From Methylococcales bacterium (GTDB lineage Bacteria > Pseudomonadota > Gammaproteobacteria > Methylococcales > Methylomonadaceae), in NCBI GenBank assembly GCA_023144875.1, contig JAGLEW010000050.1:1-64000 (forward strand): a stretch of 64,000 nt of DNA, written 5' to 3'. The position numbers and the translations under genes are program-made. The notes below the pieces were generated by a model. The model was not told the origin of the DNA, did no database searches, and was given only the letters and a program-made list of their open reading frames with translations. Each line of letters begins with the position of its first letter. Within the stretch, counting starts at the first letter, position 1. This document shows positions 1-10,536 of this stretch, piece by piece.

Positions 1-3000
1 GCATTAAAGCGCTTGGATCAACCCACGCTTAAGGTTGATTTTAAAGCCGAGCTGCATTTAAAACCGTTAACGCTTGCAACCACCCTTAATATAGATGAGA
101 CAGGGGGGTTATTAGCGGCTTTCAGTCAACAACCCGATTTAAAAGACCTGCATCTCTCATTAACGGGTAAAGGATTACTGAAAAATTGGCAAGCACATTT
201 AGAAACTCAAATACAAGGCGTTGGTTCGCTTAAATCCGATTTAAAACTGGCGATTAAAAAACAACCTCAAATTAATTTAACCACCACACTGCAATTAAAA
301 ACCAAGCTGATCGCCCCTGAGATTTTAAAATTAATTGGCAAACAGCAACGATTAACGATTGAGGCGGTTGCGAAGGATTCCCAGACTATTCAGCTTAAAA
401 AACTGAAACTCAACAATCATTTAATGACTTTAAGGTCACGGGCAACGGTGGATTTATCGGATCAAAAAATTCAATCAAATACGCATATAACATTAAATAA
501 ACTGAGTAAACTGAATGCATTGGCAGGCATAAAACTGGGTGGTGCAACTGATTTAAAATTGGCAATCAATGGTCGTTTTTTATCCCCTAACATTCAGTTG
601 AAAAGTTATTTTAAAAACCTTGTTTTGAATGATTTATCAACCCAAGCGTTGGATTTAAGCTTGAAGTTAAAACCTTTAAAATCCTTAAGTGAGGGGCAAT
701 TTAAAATAGCACTCAATGGGGCGCTAACGGGATTAAAACAACAAGGAAAATCCTTACCTGAACCCAACCTTTCATGGAAAATATTAGCGAATATTGATGA
801 AAATAAGCGACTTGATTTGGAAAAATTACAACTGGATGGTCAATGGGCGCATATAAATTTAGCAGGCTTTTTTGATAGCGCTCAGCAACAAGGAAGTTTT
901 GATTTAAAGGTGAAACTTGATCATTTAAAAGCACTGACAAAAGACATTAAAGCCAAAGTACAGACCACGGCAAACATTAATATTCACCCTAAACTGAAGC
1001 AAATTGATGTCGGTTTGAATACCGATATTTTTCAACTGGAAGGGCTTGTCAAACCTGTTCCACAATTAGTCGGTCAGCGCATTCAATTAAAATCACAGAT
1101 TGAACTGATTCCCGAACAACGGCTGATTATTAAGCAGTTATCGCTCAATGCCAAAGCAATTAATGTCACGGGTAAAACCGAGTTGAATCTTAAAAATAAT
1201 CAATTAGATACGCAAGTTAAGATTAATATTCCTCGGTTTAAGTACCAAGGCGTTGACCTTAATCGTCTTGAAGTTGTGACCAATACGCAGTTTAATTTAG
1301 ACAGCGAGCAATTGGTTTCACAGTTCAACGTTAATCTGCCTCGACTGAGCTATCAAAATATTAAACTGAACCATCTTAATATAGCCGCTAAAACTAAGCT
1401 TAATTTAAAAACTCAGGAACTTGATAGTGCACTGAAAATTAATATTCCACAGTTTAAGCGACAGGATATAAATCTTAAAGATATTGGTTTAGTGTTAGCG
1501 GCGACAGGTACCACCGAAAAGCCTTCGGTGACTTTATTAGCGACTGTGCCAAAAATTATCGTTGCTAAACAAACGTTAAAGGCGATTGAACTACGGGTGA
1601 GTGCGGATGACGTGATGGAAAATGTCTACGGCCAACTGGGATTAAAATTAAAGCAATATGGACAACCACTATCTATAGACACGGCTTATTTACTTAAACA
1701 GCCGCAGCTTATATTAAGTAAGTTGAGTATTAAAGCGCCAAAAACACAGATCAATGGAAATTTAGCGATTAATTTATCTAATACCAAAATTAACGGGACA
1801 TTGAAGGCGCGCAGTGATTTAACAGGCTTAAAACCGTGGCATCAACAAGCGTTGGCAGGACAATTACAGCTTGATACTACGTTTAAGCCTCAACAAGGAC
1901 AACAATCCATTCAGTTTAAAACCGCGCTTAATCAATTTAAATTAGATCAACTCACTTTTGAAAACCTTCGTTTAAAAGGGCAGGTTGACGATGCGTTAAC
2001 AACGCCAAAAATAAAGGCCAATGCCATTTTAAATAACCTCAAACAACAAGAAAGTTCAGTTGAGCAATTAAAATTAGCGGTGTCGGGTGTTTTAGAGCAA
2101 TTAAAAATACAATTGTCGGTCAAAGGTAAGCATCAACAGCCGTTTGAAATCGCTTTAGCGGCGTTACTCAAGCAAACTGATCAACAAACACAGGTTGAAT
2201 TACAATCGTTGACAGGGATGTTTATGAAGCAAAAAATTCAATTAACCGATACCAGTGAAATAACCATTCGTCCTCAACAAATGAGTGTGAGTCCTTTATC
2301 ACTTTTTTTTGGCAAGGCACATTTGCACGCACAGGTGGATTACAGTGCTGAAAAATTGGTAGGAAATGTGCAATTAGGCGTGCCATTAGAGTGGGTGAAT
2401 ACACTGGCAGGCACGGCATTTAAAGGGGATTTTAGCACCAATATTCAATTATCAGGCAATGCCGCCGCGCCTAAAATTGATGTGGCAATCAATTTAAAGG
2501 ATTTAGCGCTGAAAGATGAAGTTTATGAAAAAATCCCCGCGACCCAAATTCAATTAAACGCCCATATAAATCACGAAAATATTCATGCAAACCTTGCGAT
2601 TAACAATCCACAATTTAAAGCACCTTTATTAACGGAGTTAGAATTACCAATTCAATTAACGCTTGAGCCGTTTAACTTTGAAATTTCTAAACAAAAAAAT
2701 CTTAAGGGAACTTTTACCGCCGCATTACAGTTGGAAGATTTAGTGAAAAGTTTTTCTTTAGACGATCAAAAAATAGCAGGTAATTTTAATGCCGATTTTT
2801 TGTTATCAGGTAGTTATGATGAACCTAACATTAAAGGTCGATTAGCGTTAACGAAGGGTGAGTATCAAAATTCAACCACGGAGACTTATTTAAAGGATAT
2901 GCAATTGCAATTAGATGGGCATTCAAAGCAAGTGACGCTCACGCATTTAAAAATATTTGACCCCAATCAAGGCAGTATTTTAGGGACAGGGGTTTTATCA

Positions 3001-3999
3001 TTTGATACCGATGCGCATTTTCCGTTTAAAAGTGATCTTAAATTCAACCATATTCAATTGGCTGACAGCGCATTAATCAAAACCCATCTCAGTGGCGGCT
3101 TAAAAATAAAAGGTGATATTCAACAGGCGCTGTTATCAGGTCAATTAAACATTGATGATTTTCGATTAACACTGGCTTCGATGAGTTCTCAAAAAGAGAT
3201 TCCAGAAATAGCGGTGATTGAAATTGGCAAAAATAGACCCTCGGAAAAACAGCAATACGCAAAAAAGCAAGCAAAAACATCCATTTTTAAAATGAAGTTA
3301 GATGTGAAGGTACAGATTGCGAATCAATGTTTTATTAAAGGGTATGGTTTGGATTCTGAATGGGAAGGCGGGCTTACTATAAAAGGGGATGCTACTACGC
3401 CAAAAATTACGGGATTAATTAAAACTAAAAAAGGGTCATTGGATTTATTAAGCACTCGTTTTGTTTTAAGTCATGGACTGATTGATTTTAACGGCGCTTA
3501 TCCACCGTTACCTAGTTTGGATATTGAGGCGATTGCCAGTTCTGATGATGGGGATGCGATTATTCAAATAAAAGGCATGGCAGATGATCCTAAATTAGTG
3601 TTAGCGCATGACCCTGTTAAACCTCAGAGTGAAATTATTTCGCATTTATTGTTTAAAACTGACACCAAAACCATTTCACCGATGCAGGCTTTAAAATTAG
3701 CTGAAGTGGTTACTATGCTCGCCAGTGGTGGTTTGATGAATATTGATACGATGGGTAGTTTGCAATCAGGATTGGGTCTAGACCGCTTAAGTATTGGTGG
3801 TGACAGCTTTAATAACGCTTCAGTAAAGGCGGGGAAATACATTACCGATAAAATTTACTTAGAAGTTGAACAAGGCATAAAAAGTGCTTCAAGTAAGGCG
3901 ACTATTGAAGTGGATTTATACCCTGAAATAAAAGCGGAATTAGAATTTAATCAAAATTCAAGCAGCTCGGTGGGGATTAAATGGAAGCGAGATTATTAG
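1..3999 (+). CDS. tamB: TamB, inner-membrane component of the TAM envelope system (5'-truncated)
   Basis: Very long, repetitive beta-rich protein of the AsmA-like/TamB family. These proteins span the periplasm and help outer-membrane protein assembly and lipid transfer between membranes, working with TamA. The frame is open from base 1 with no stop before it, so the gene starts outside the window. The TTG at 13 is only the first possible start codon inside it, and no N-terminal anchor is visible. The last 300 or so residues carry the TamB (DUF490) C-terminal domain, with the family's conserved GLGLDRLSIGGD stretch and alternating beta strands to the end. About 1330 residues are visible, close to full family length, so probably only the N-terminus is missing. 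The next gene starts 135 bases downstream. Confidence 0.93.
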   Translation, partial: ALKRLDQPTLKVDFKAELHLKPLTLATTLNIDETGGLLAAFSQQPDLKDLHLSLTGKGLLKNWQAHLETQIQGVGSLKSDLKLAIKKQPQINLTTTLQLKTKLIAPEILKLIGKQQRLTIEAVAKDSQTIQLKKLKLNNHLMTLRSRATVDLSDQKIQSNTHITLNKLSKLNALAGIKLGGATDLKLAINGRFLSPNIQLKSYFKNLVLNDLSTQALDLSLKLKPLKSLSEGQFKIALNGALTGLKQQGKSLPEPNLSWKILANIDENKRLDLEKLQLDGQWAHINLAGFFDSAQQQGSFDLKVKLDHLKALTKDIKAKVQTTANINIHPKLKQIDVGLNTDIFQLEGLVKPVPQLVGQRIQLKSQIELIPEQRLIIKQLSLNAKAINVTGKTELNLKNNQLDTQVKINIPRFKYQGVDLNRLEVVTNTQFNLDSEQLVSQFNVNLPRLSYQNIKLNHLNIAAKTKLNLKTQELDSALKINIPQFKRQDINLKDIGLVLAATGTTEKPSVTLLATVPKIIVAKQTLKAIELRVSADDVMENVYGQLGLKLKQYGQPLSIDTAYLLKQPQLILSKLSIKAPKTQINGNLAINLSNTKINGTLKARSDLTGLKPWHQQALAGQLQLDTTFKPQQGQQSIQFKTALNQFKLDQLTFENLRLKGQVDDALTTPKIKANAILNNLKQQESSVEQLKLAVSGVLEQLKIQLSVKGKHQQPFEIALAALLKQTDQQTQVELQSLTGMFMKQKIQLTDTSEITIRPQQMSVSPLSLFFGKAHLHAQVDYSAEKLVGNVQLGVPLEWVNTLAGTAFKGDFSTNIQLSGNAAAPKIDVAINLKDLALKDEVYEKIPATQIQLNAHINHENIHANLAINNPQFKAPLLTELELPIQLTLEPFNFEISKQKNLKGTFTAALQLEDLVKSFSLDDQKIAGNFNADFLLSGSYDEPNIKGRLALTKGEYQNSTTETYLKDMQLQLDGHSKQVTLTHLKIFDPNQGSILGTGVLSFDTDAHFPFKSDLKFNHIQLADSALIKTHLSGGLKIKGDIQQALLSGQLNIDDFRLTLASMSSQKEIPEIAVIEIGKNRPSEKQQYAKKQAKTSIFKMKLDVKVQIANQCFIKGYGLDSEWEGGLTIKGDATTPKITGLIKTKKGSLDLLSTRFVLSHGLIDFNGAYPPLPSLDIEAIASSDDGDAIIQIKGMADDPKLVLAHDPVKPQSEIISHLLFKTDTKTISPMQALKLAEVVTMLASGGLMNIDTMGSLQSGLGLDRLSIGGDSFNNASVKAGKYITDKIYLEVEQGIKSASSKATIEVDLYPEIKAELEFNQNSSSSVGIKWKRDY

Positions 4000-4134
4000 T
4001 AATATTGTTCATTAGTGCACATTTTCAGCTTATAACTCTGGTATTTTACGACAAAATGGGTATATAGCCACTATACAACGGGTACGCACCTGTTAAAATA
4101 AAACTATATTTGACTAATTTTTTAAGATACACAC

Positions 4135-6960
4135 ATGGATTATAAAAAAACGCTTAATCTTCCTAAAACAGCCTTTCCTATGAAAGGTAATTTAGCTCAA
4201 CGTGAACCCATGCGTTTAAAACAATGGAATCAAGCAGACCTGTATCAACAAATTAGGGATGTAACCGCGGGTCGGCCTGTTTTTATTTTGCATGATGGCC
4301 CTCCTTACGCCAATGGTGAAATTCATATAGGCCATGCGGTGAATAAAATTTTGAAAGATATTATTCTTAAATCCAAAACTCTCGCAGGCTTCGATGCACC
4401 TTATATTCCTGGTTGGGATTGTCATGGTTTGCCGATTGAATTACAGGTTGAGAAAAAAATTGGTAAAGCGGGGGCTAAGGTGTCGCCTGAAATTTTTCGT
4501 AAAGAATGTCGAAAATACGCCACTAAACAGGTTAATAAACAAAAAGAAGCGTTTATTCGTTTAGGTATTTTAGGCGAATGGGATAAGCCTTATTTGACGA
4601 TGGATTATCAGTTTGAAGCCGATATTGTGCGCTCACTGGGTAAAATTTATAAAAATAATCACATTGAAAAAGGCGCAAAACCTGTGCATTGGTGCAGTGA
4701 TTGTGGGTCGGCTTTAGCGGAAGCGGAGGTTGAATACGAAGATAAACATTCGCCTGCGATTGATGTACGTTTTAAAGTATTAGACCCTCAAGCTTTGACC
4801 GAAAGTTGTCATGATGTCAATGATAATGAAGGCGAGGGGATATTGTCGGTGGTTATTTGGACAACAACCCCGTGGACATTACCTGCCAATCAAGCGGTTT
4901 GCGTACATTCTGATTTGGAATATGTCATTATTCAAACCCAAATAGAAGGTGTGAGTGAGCGTTTATTGATCGCCGAAGCACTCTTAAAGGAAGTGATGCA
5001 GCGTTATAGTATTGAGGATTATCAAATACTCGCAACTTGCAAGGGTGAGGTACTTGAACATCAATTATTACAACACCCGTTTTATGATCGCCACGTACCG
5101 ATTATTTTAGGCGACCATGTTACTACCGAAGCAGGAACAGGTGCTGTACATACCGCTCCTGGGCATGGACAAGACGATTATGTGGTTGGGCAACGCTATG
5201 GTTTACCAATTGATAATCCTGTGGGTAATAATGGTGTTTTTTTACCAAATACTGAATTTTTTGCAGGCGAACATGTTTTTAGTGCCAACAATCATGTCCT
5301 AGACGTGTTACAAGAAAAAGGGGCGTTGATTCATCATCACACGCTCTTGCACAGTTACCCTCATTGTTGGCGACATAAAACCCCGATTATTTTTCGGGCT
5401 ACACCGCAGTGGTTTATATCAATGGAGAAAAACAATCTCCGTCAAATGGCATTGGATGCGGCTAAAAAAGTGGAATGGATTCCTGATTGGGGTATGGCTC
5501 GCATTGAATCTATGATGGATAATCGCCCTGATTGGTGTGTTTCGCGTCAACGAACGTGGGGTGTTCCTATTCCTTTTTTTGTGCATAAAGAAACAGGAAA
5601 ATTACATCCAAAAACCGATGAATTAACGGAAACGATAGCCTCAAAAATTGAGCAGCAGGGTATTGATGCGTGGTTTTCATCGGAGGTCGTTGATTTTTTA
5701 AGTGATGATGCGAAAGATTATGAAAAAATAACCGATACATTGGATGTATGGTTTGATTCAGGCGTGACCCACGAAGCGGTTATTAATCGTCGGGTGGCGT
5801 TAAATTTCCCCGCTGATTTATACTTAGAAGGTTCTGATCAACATCGAGGCTGGTTTCAATCGTCTTTATTAACCTCAACGGCGATTAATGGTACAGCGCC
5901 TTATAAACAAGTGTTAACGCATGGATTTACCGTGGATGCGAATGGCAAAAAGATGTCAAAATCAGTCGGCAATGTGATTGCACCACAGATGGTGATGAAA
6001 GATTTAGGGGCAGATGTCTTGCGTTTATGGGTAGCGGCGACCGATTATCGCGGTGAAATGAATGTCTCTATGGATATTTTAAAGCAAACGTCTGATGGTT
6101 ATCGGCGCTTACGCAATACAGCGCGATTTTTATTGTCCAATTTGAATGATTTTGATCCTATCAAAGATCTTGTTGTGCCTGAGAATTTATTGGCACTTGA
6201 TCGCTGGGTCATTGATAAAGCCTATCATTTACAAACCGTGATTAAAGCAGACTATGAGGCGTATCAGTTTCAATCTATTTATCAAAAAGTCCATCATTTT
6301 TGTGCGATAGAGCTTGGAGGCTTTTATTTAGATATTATTAAAGATCGGCAATATACTGCTAAAGCCAATGGTCTCGCACGACGTTCAGCGCAAACGGCTA
6401 TTTTTCATGTTATTGAAGCACTTTCTCGCTGGCTTTCGCCTATTATTAGTTATACGGCGGATGAAATTTGGCAACATATTCCAGGTGAGCGCCGTGATTC
6501 TATTTTTTTAGAGACATGGTATGACGATTTGTTTCCATTAGCGGCGGAAAGTACGATTAATACTGCTTGCTGGGATCATATTATTGCCAGTCGAATGGCG
6601 GTGAGTAAAGAATTAGAAGCCTTACGTTCTCATGGAAAAATTGGTTCTTCTCTTAATGCAGAAGTGGTTTTGTATTGCAGTGAGGAGATTTTTTCGAGTT
6701 TGCAACAAATTGAATCGGAATTACATTTTATTTTTATTACCTCAAGTGCGGTTATTTTTCCGTTAAAGGATGCCTCAGAGGATGCAATGCAAACGGATTT
6801 AGCGGGTCTTAAGTTAAAAGCGGTTGCCTCAAATCATGAAAAATGTGTACGTTGTTGGCATCATAAATCCGATGTAGGTAGCGATACGAGCCACCCTGAG
6901 TTGTGTGGTCGTTGCGTGGAAAATATTTCAGGTGAAGGTGAAGTGAGACATTATGCTTAA
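4135..6960 (+). CDS. ileS: isoleucyl-tRNA synthetase
   Basis: Class I aminoacyl-tRNA synthetase that charges tRNA-Ile in the cytoplasm. The HIGH signature is at residues 64-67 and KMSKS at 606-610. The editing (CP1) domain lies between them, including [11 protein letters not shown]. The C-terminus has two CxxC zinc pairs (CVRC and CGRC), as in the E. coli-type enzyme. At 941 residues it has the usual bacterial length. The ATG at 4135 opens with [11 protein letters not shown], a typical IleS N-terminus. No strong Shine-Dalgarno precedes it. The gene overlaps lspA by 8 bases, the common ileS-lspA pairing; ribF, often found upstream, is absent. Confidence 0.98.
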   Translation: MDYKKTLNLPKTAFPMKGNLAQREPMRLKQWNQADLYQQIRDVTAGRPVFILHDGPPYANGEIHIGHAVNKILKDIILKSKTLAGFDAPYIPGWDCHGLPIELQVEKKIGKAGAKVSPEIFRKECRKYATKQVNKQKEAFIRLGILGEWDKPYLTMDYQFEADIVRSLGKIYKNNHIEKGAKPVHWCSDCGSALAEAEVEYEDKHSPAIDVRFKVLDPQALTESCHDVNDNEGEGILSVVIWTTTPWTLPANQAVCVHSDLEYVIIQTQIEGVSERLLIAEALLKEVMQRYSIEDYQILATCKGEVLEHQLLQHPFYDRHVPIILGDHVTTEAGTGAVHTAPGHGQDDYVVGQRYGLPIDNPVGNNGVFLPNTEFFAGEHVFSANNHVLDVLQEKGALIHHHTLLHSYPHCWRHKTPIIFRATPQWFISMEKNNLRQMALDAAKKVEWIPDWGMARIESMMDNRPDWCVSRQRTWGVPIPFFVHKETGKLHPKTDELTETIASKIEQQGIDAWFSSEVVDFLSDDAKDYEKITDTLDVWFDSGVTHEAVINRRVALNFPADLYLEGSDQHRGWFQSSLLTSTAINGTAPYKQVLTHGFTVDANGKKMSKSVGNVIAPQMVMKDLGADVLRLWVAATDYRGEMNVSMDILKQTSDGYRRLRNTARFLLSNLNDFDPIKDLVVPENLLALDRWVIDKAYHLQTVIKADYEAYQFQSIYQKVHHFCAIELGGFYLDIIKDRQYTAKANGLARRSAQTAIFHVIEALSRWLSPIISYTADEIWQHIPGERRDSIFLETWYDDLFPLAAESTINTACWDHIIASRMAVSKELEALRSHGKIGSSLNAEVVLYCSEEIFSSLQQIESELHFIFITSSAVIFPLKDASEDAMQTDLAGLKLKAVASNHEKCVRCWHHKSDVGSDTSHPELCGRCVENISGEGEVRHYA

Positions 6961-7435
6961 ATGGTTAGGACTGTCTTTTATTATTATTGTATTGGATCAA
7001 TGGAGTAAATTGTCGGTGACAGCGACAATGCAACTTTATGAGTCCATTGAAATTCTCTCAAATTTTAATTTAACTTATGTTCGTAATGAAGGTGCCGCTT
7101 TTAGTTTTTTAAGTGATGCGGGTGGCTGGCAACGATGGTTGTTTGCCATCTTAGCATTTGTTATTAGTCTTATTATTACGGTTTGGATTTTTCGTTTAAG
7201 CAAACAAGAGCTTTTACTGGCAGTGGCATTATCCTTAGTGTTAGGAGGTGCGGTGGGTAATTTAATTGACCGTGTGGCTTATGGCTATGTTATTGATTTC
7301 TTGGATGTTTATTATAAAGATTGGCATTGGCCTGCTTTTAATGTTGCGGACTCTGCGATTTGTCTTGGGGTGGGTTTAATGTTACTTGAAAGTTTTGGTG
7401 TGGGGCGACCTGAACAGAGGTTTAGTGATTCATAA
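6953..7435 (+). CDS. lspA: lipoprotein signal peptidase II
   Basis: Inner-membrane aspartyl peptidase that removes the signal peptide from diacylglyceryl-modified prolipoproteins. Four hydrophobic segments are visible. The two catalytic-aspartate motifs are present as GNLIDR and NVADSAI, and the conserved [10 protein letters not shown] motif is intact. At 160 residues it matches the family. Its start overlaps the end of ileS by 8 bases, so translation is probably coupled. Likely substrates in this window include NlpD, the NodT-type channel and the BamC-like lipoprotein. Confidence 0.97.
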   Translation: MLKWLGLSFIIIVLDQWSKLSVTATMQLYESIEILSNFNLTYVRNEGAAFSFLSDAGGWQRWLFAILAFVISLIITVWIFRLSKQELLLAVALSLVLGGAVGNLIDRVAYGYVIDFLDVYYKDWHWPAFNVADSAICLGVGLMLLESFGVGRPEQRFSDS

Positions 7436-7547
7436 TAGGGCTAATTTTCATCAATGGAGGGTTTTTATTCCTAACATTGTTAGTGGTTGCCCCGTTTTTA
7501 AATTTAATGGATAATGAAGAGTTCACAAATTTTTAAGTTTATTTATC

Positions 7548-7928
7548 ATGCAAACGACGATGCTTAAGGCAAAACTCCACCGCGCAACCGTTACCCATGC
7601 CGAATTAGGGTATGAAGGTTCTTGCGCTATTGATACCAGAATTTTAGATTTTGCAGGAATCAAAGAGTATGAACAAATTCAAATCTATAATATTACCAAT
7701 GGTGAACGCTTTACCACTTATGCTATCAGGGCGGAAGAAAACTCTAAAATATTTTCAATTAATGGGGCGGCCGCTCGTAAAGCCTGCCCTGGTGATTTAA
7801 TTATTGTCTGCGCTTTTGCAGCGTATACCGAAGCAGAATTAATTAATTTTAAACCCACGTTAGTTTATTTTGATGAATATAACGCTATGATCCGTTCAGC
7901 ACAAGCGATTCCTATACAAGCGGCATAA
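7548..7928 (+). CDS. panD: aspartate 1-decarboxylase proenzyme
   Basis: Pyruvoyl-dependent enzyme that makes beta-alanine from aspartate for pantothenate and CoA synthesis. The proenzyme self-cleaves between Gly24 and Ser25 within YEGSCAID, and that site is intact. NGAAAR and the C-terminal IPIQAA also match the family. At 126 residues it is full length. The ATG at 7548 places the cleavage site at the same position as in E. coli PanD, so I prefer it over the ATG at 7560. No obvious ribosome site precedes either. No panB or panC is present in the window. Confidence 0.96.
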   Translation: MQTTMLKAKLHRATVTHAELGYEGSCAIDTRILDFAGIKEYEQIQIYNITNGERFTTYAIRAEENSKIFSINGAAARKACPGDLIIVCAFAAYTEAELINFKPTLVYFDEYNAMIRSAQAIPIQAA

Positions 7929-7984
7929 CTCATTGTTTTCATAACTTCTATCTTTCATTTATCGCCTAAAACCTCTGATTTACT

Positions 7985-8455
7985 ATGCAAATAAAACTCA
8001 TTTCAGTTGGAAAAAAAATGCCAGCTTGGGTTGAGCAAGGGTACCAAGATTATTCAAAACGGCTCCCTAGGGAATGCGCTCTGCATTTAAAAGAGATTTC
8101 AGCGGGTAAAAGAACGCAAAAGAGTGACACCCAAAAAATCATACGGGAAGAAGGAGACAAAATGTTAGCGGCTATTCCAGCCCGATCTCATATTGTCATC
8201 TTAGATGTTTCAGGGAAACCGTGGTCAACCAAACAATTATCACAACAGCTGCAAAAATGGCTTGAAAGCGGTCAAAATATCGCTTTGTTGATTGGAGGGC
8301 CTGAAGGATTATCGGCGGCAGTCAAAGAAAAAGCACAGCAATCATGGAGTTTATCCAATCTTACTTTTCCTCACCCGTTAGCTCGGGTGTTAGTGTCTGA
8401 GCAGATTTACCGTGCGTGGAGTTTATTGAAAAATCACCCTTACCACCGTGAATAA
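7985..8455 (+). CDS. rlmH: 23S rRNA (pseudouridine1915-N3)-methyltransferase RlmH
   Basis: SPOUT-family methyltransferase acting on pseudouridine 1915 in helix 69 of 23S rRNA, in assembled 70S ribosomes. At 156 residues it has the normal length. The C-terminal SAM-binding knot is recognisable from LLIGGPEGLS and the terminal HPYHRE motif, with the conserved FPHPLARVLVSEQIYRAW-type stretch between them. The stop codon overlaps the start of maf by one base, giving a tight rlmH-maf-rng run. The usual neighbour rsfS is not present. Confidence 0.96.
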   Translation: MQIKLISVGKKMPAWVEQGYQDYSKRLPRECALHLKEISAGKRTQKSDTQKIIREEGDKMLAAIPARSHIVILDVSGKPWSTKQLSQQLQKWLESGQNIALLIGGPEGLSAAVKEKAQQSWSLSNLTFPHPLARVLVSEQIYRAWSLLKNHPYHRE

Positions 8456-9033
8456 TGATGACACAAATTATTTTAGCATCAGCCTCTCCAAGACGTTCTG
8501 AACTTTTAAACCAACTGGGAATAGGGCATCAAATAAAAGCGGTTGCTATTAATGAAACCCCTTTTTTAGGTGAATTACCCCTAAATTATGTGCAACGAAT
8601 GGCGGCTGAAAAATCAGCGGCATGCGCTCAATTACACTCTACATCATTCCCTATTTTAGCGGCAGATACGGCGGTTATTTTAAACAATAAAATCATGGGA
8701 AAACCTGAAAATGAAGCCCATGCCGCGCAAATGTTGAGGCAATTGTCAGGGAAAACACATGAGGTTTATAGTGCGATTTCTTTACGTGGAAAACAGCACT
8801 GGCAACGTGTGAGTATCACAAAAGTGATGTTTCGTGTGATTACTGAGTGTGAAATAAAAGCCTATTGGAAAACAACAGAGCCTGCGGATAAAGCGGGTGG
8901 CTATGCCATTCAAGGTATCGGCAGTATTTTTATTCAAACTATTACGGGTAGTTTTTCTGGGGTGATGGGATTGCCCTTATTTGAAACTGCCGAAATTTTA
9001 ACCGAACAAGGACTTGATATTATCCATGAGTGA
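8455..9033 (+). CDS. maf: Maf/YhdE-family nucleoside triphosphate pyrophosphatase
   Basis: House-cleaning pyrophosphatase. The YhdE branch, which sits next to rng in E. coli, hydrolyses dTTP, UTP and modified pyrimidine nucleotides. Visible motifs are SASPRR at the N-terminus, the catalytic aspartate in ADTAVI, GKP and the conserved KAGGYAIQG. At 192 residues it is full length. The gene begins with tandem ATGs at 8455 and 8458; either may be used. Its 3' end overlaps rng by 8 bases. The maf-rng-yhdP order matches other gammaproteobacteria and supports the assignment. Confidence 0.95.
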   Translation: MMTQIILASASPRRSELLNQLGIGHQIKAVAINETPFLGELPLNYVQRMAAEKSAACAQLHSTSFPILAADTAVILNNKIMGKPENEAHAAQMLRQLSGKTHEVYSAISLRGKQHWQRVSITKVMFRVITECEIKAYWKTTEPADKAGGYAIQGIGSIFIQTITGSFSGVMGLPLFETAEILTEQGLDIIHE

Positions 9034-10471
9034 AGAAATTTTAATCAATGTAACGCCACCTGAAACACGGGTTGCACTCATCGAAAATGGTATTTTACAA
9101 GAACTGGTGATTGAACGAGTACTTCAGCGGGGTTTAGTCGGCAATATTTATAAAGGCGAAGTCTGTCGTGTCTTGCCAGGAATGCAGGCCGCTTTTGTTG
9201 ATATTGGTTTACCAAAAGCGGCTTTTTTACATTTTTCAGACTTTAATATTAAAGAGAAAGACTCTCAAAATATTGAAGCATCGTTACATGAAAAGCAAGT
9301 GGTAGTGGTTCAAGTCATCAAAGATCCGTTAGGGTCTAAAGGCGCACGATTAACCACCGATATTTCGATTCCTTCGCGTTTTCAGGTCTATATGCCTTAT
9401 AGTAAAACGGCAGGAATTTCTCAACGGATTGAATGCGCTCAAGAACGTCAACGTTTAAAAGCGTGTATTATCGCCTTTCAGAAAAAAAATGATTGTGGTG
9501 GTTTTATTACCCGAACAGCGGCAGAGTGTATTGAAGAAACGACGTTATTATCGGAAATGCGATTTCTGATTCAATTATGGGAATCAATTAAAATAAAGAT
9601 TGAAGCTACCTCGCCTAAAAATTTAGTGCATCAGGATTTTCCTTTAAGTGAACGTATACTGCGTGATCTACATCATGAAGAAATACAACGAATACGAATA
9701 GACTCGCGTGAAACTTATCAGCGCGTGGTGGAGTTTTCCAAAATATTTGTGCCTGAAATTGTCCCAGTAATTGAGCATTACTCAGGTGAATGCCCTGTGT
9801 TTGATATTTATAATGTTGAAGGCGAAATTAAAAAAGCCTTAGATCGTAAGGTACCGTTAAAATCAGGTGGCTATTTGGTGTTTGATCAAACGGAAGCGAT
9901 GACAACGATTGATGTGAATACAGGAGGGTATGTTGGGGGTAAAAATCTTGAGGAGACTATTTTTAAAACCAACCTTGAGGCGGCACGAACTTTAACGCGT
10001 CAATTAAGGCTTCGGAATTTAGGCGGCATTATTATCATTGATTTTATTGATATGAAAAGCGTCTCTCATCGAGATCAAGTGTTGGAGGCATTAGCGCGTT
10101 ATTTAACAAAAGATCATGCAAAAAATCACATTACAACGGTCTCAGAATTGGGGCTGGTTGAAATGACCCGTAAGCGTACCCGTGAAAGTTTAGAGCATAT
10201 TCTTTGTGAACCTTGTTCTGTCTGTGAAGGGCGAGGGGTATTAAAAACCGTGGAGTCTATTTGTCTTGAAATTTTTCGAGAAATCATTCGTGAAGTTCGA
10301 CAATATAAAGTTCATCAATTATTAGTGTTGGCTTCTAATGAAGTGGTCGAAGCTTTATTAGATGAGGCGGCGGATATGTTGTCTGAATTAGAAGTTTTTT
10401 TGAAGGTTCAGATTAAATTTCGATCGGAAAGAGAATATACTCAAGAACAATACGATGTGGTTTTATTGTAG
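9026..10471 (+). CDS. rng: ribonuclease G
   Basis: RNase E/G-family endoribonuclease that matures 16S rRNA 5' ends and degrades some mRNAs. I set the start at the ATG at 9026 (MSEEILINVTPPETRVAL), which aligns with the RNase G N-terminus; an upstream in-frame TTG at 9014 adds only four residues. An S1 domain spans roughly residues 35-120. Catalytic aspartates lie in TIDVNTG and IIIDFIDM, and the zinc-link motif is CEPCSVC. At 481 residues it lacks the long scaffold domain of RNase E. The start overlaps maf by 8 bases; yhdP follows 65 bases later. Confidence 0.96.
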   Translation: MSEEILINVTPPETRVALIENGILQELVIERVLQRGLVGNIYKGEVCRVLPGMQAAFVDIGLPKAAFLHFSDFNIKEKDSQNIEASLHEKQVVVVQVIKDPLGSKGARLTTDISIPSRFQVYMPYSKTAGISQRIECAQERQRLKACIIAFQKKNDCGGFITRTAAECIEETTLLSEMRFLIQLWESIKIKIEATSPKNLVHQDFPLSERILRDLHHEEIQRIRIDSRETYQRVVEFSKIFVPEIVPVIEHYSGECPVFDIYNVEGEIKKALDRKVPLKSGGYLVFDQTEAMTTIDVNTGGYVGGKNLEETIFKTNLEAARTLTRQLRLRNLGGIIIIDFIDMKSVSHRDQVLEALARYLTKDHAKNHITTVSELGLVEMTRKRTRESLEHILCEPCSVCEGRGVLKTVESICLEIFREIIREVRQYKVHQLLVLASNEVVEALLDEAADMLSELEVFLKVQIKFRSEREYTQEQYDVVLL

Positions 10472-10536
10472 TCACTGATAATGTGGAACACCTAAAAGTG
10501 GCATTCTGATTTTTAGCTTTTTATTGGAAATAATGC

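Noticed and set aside
4063..4075. TATAG-CCA-CTATA palindrome upstream of ileS
   Set aside because: Five base pairs in AT-rich DNA are expected by chance, and no leader peptide or attenuator structure accompanies it.
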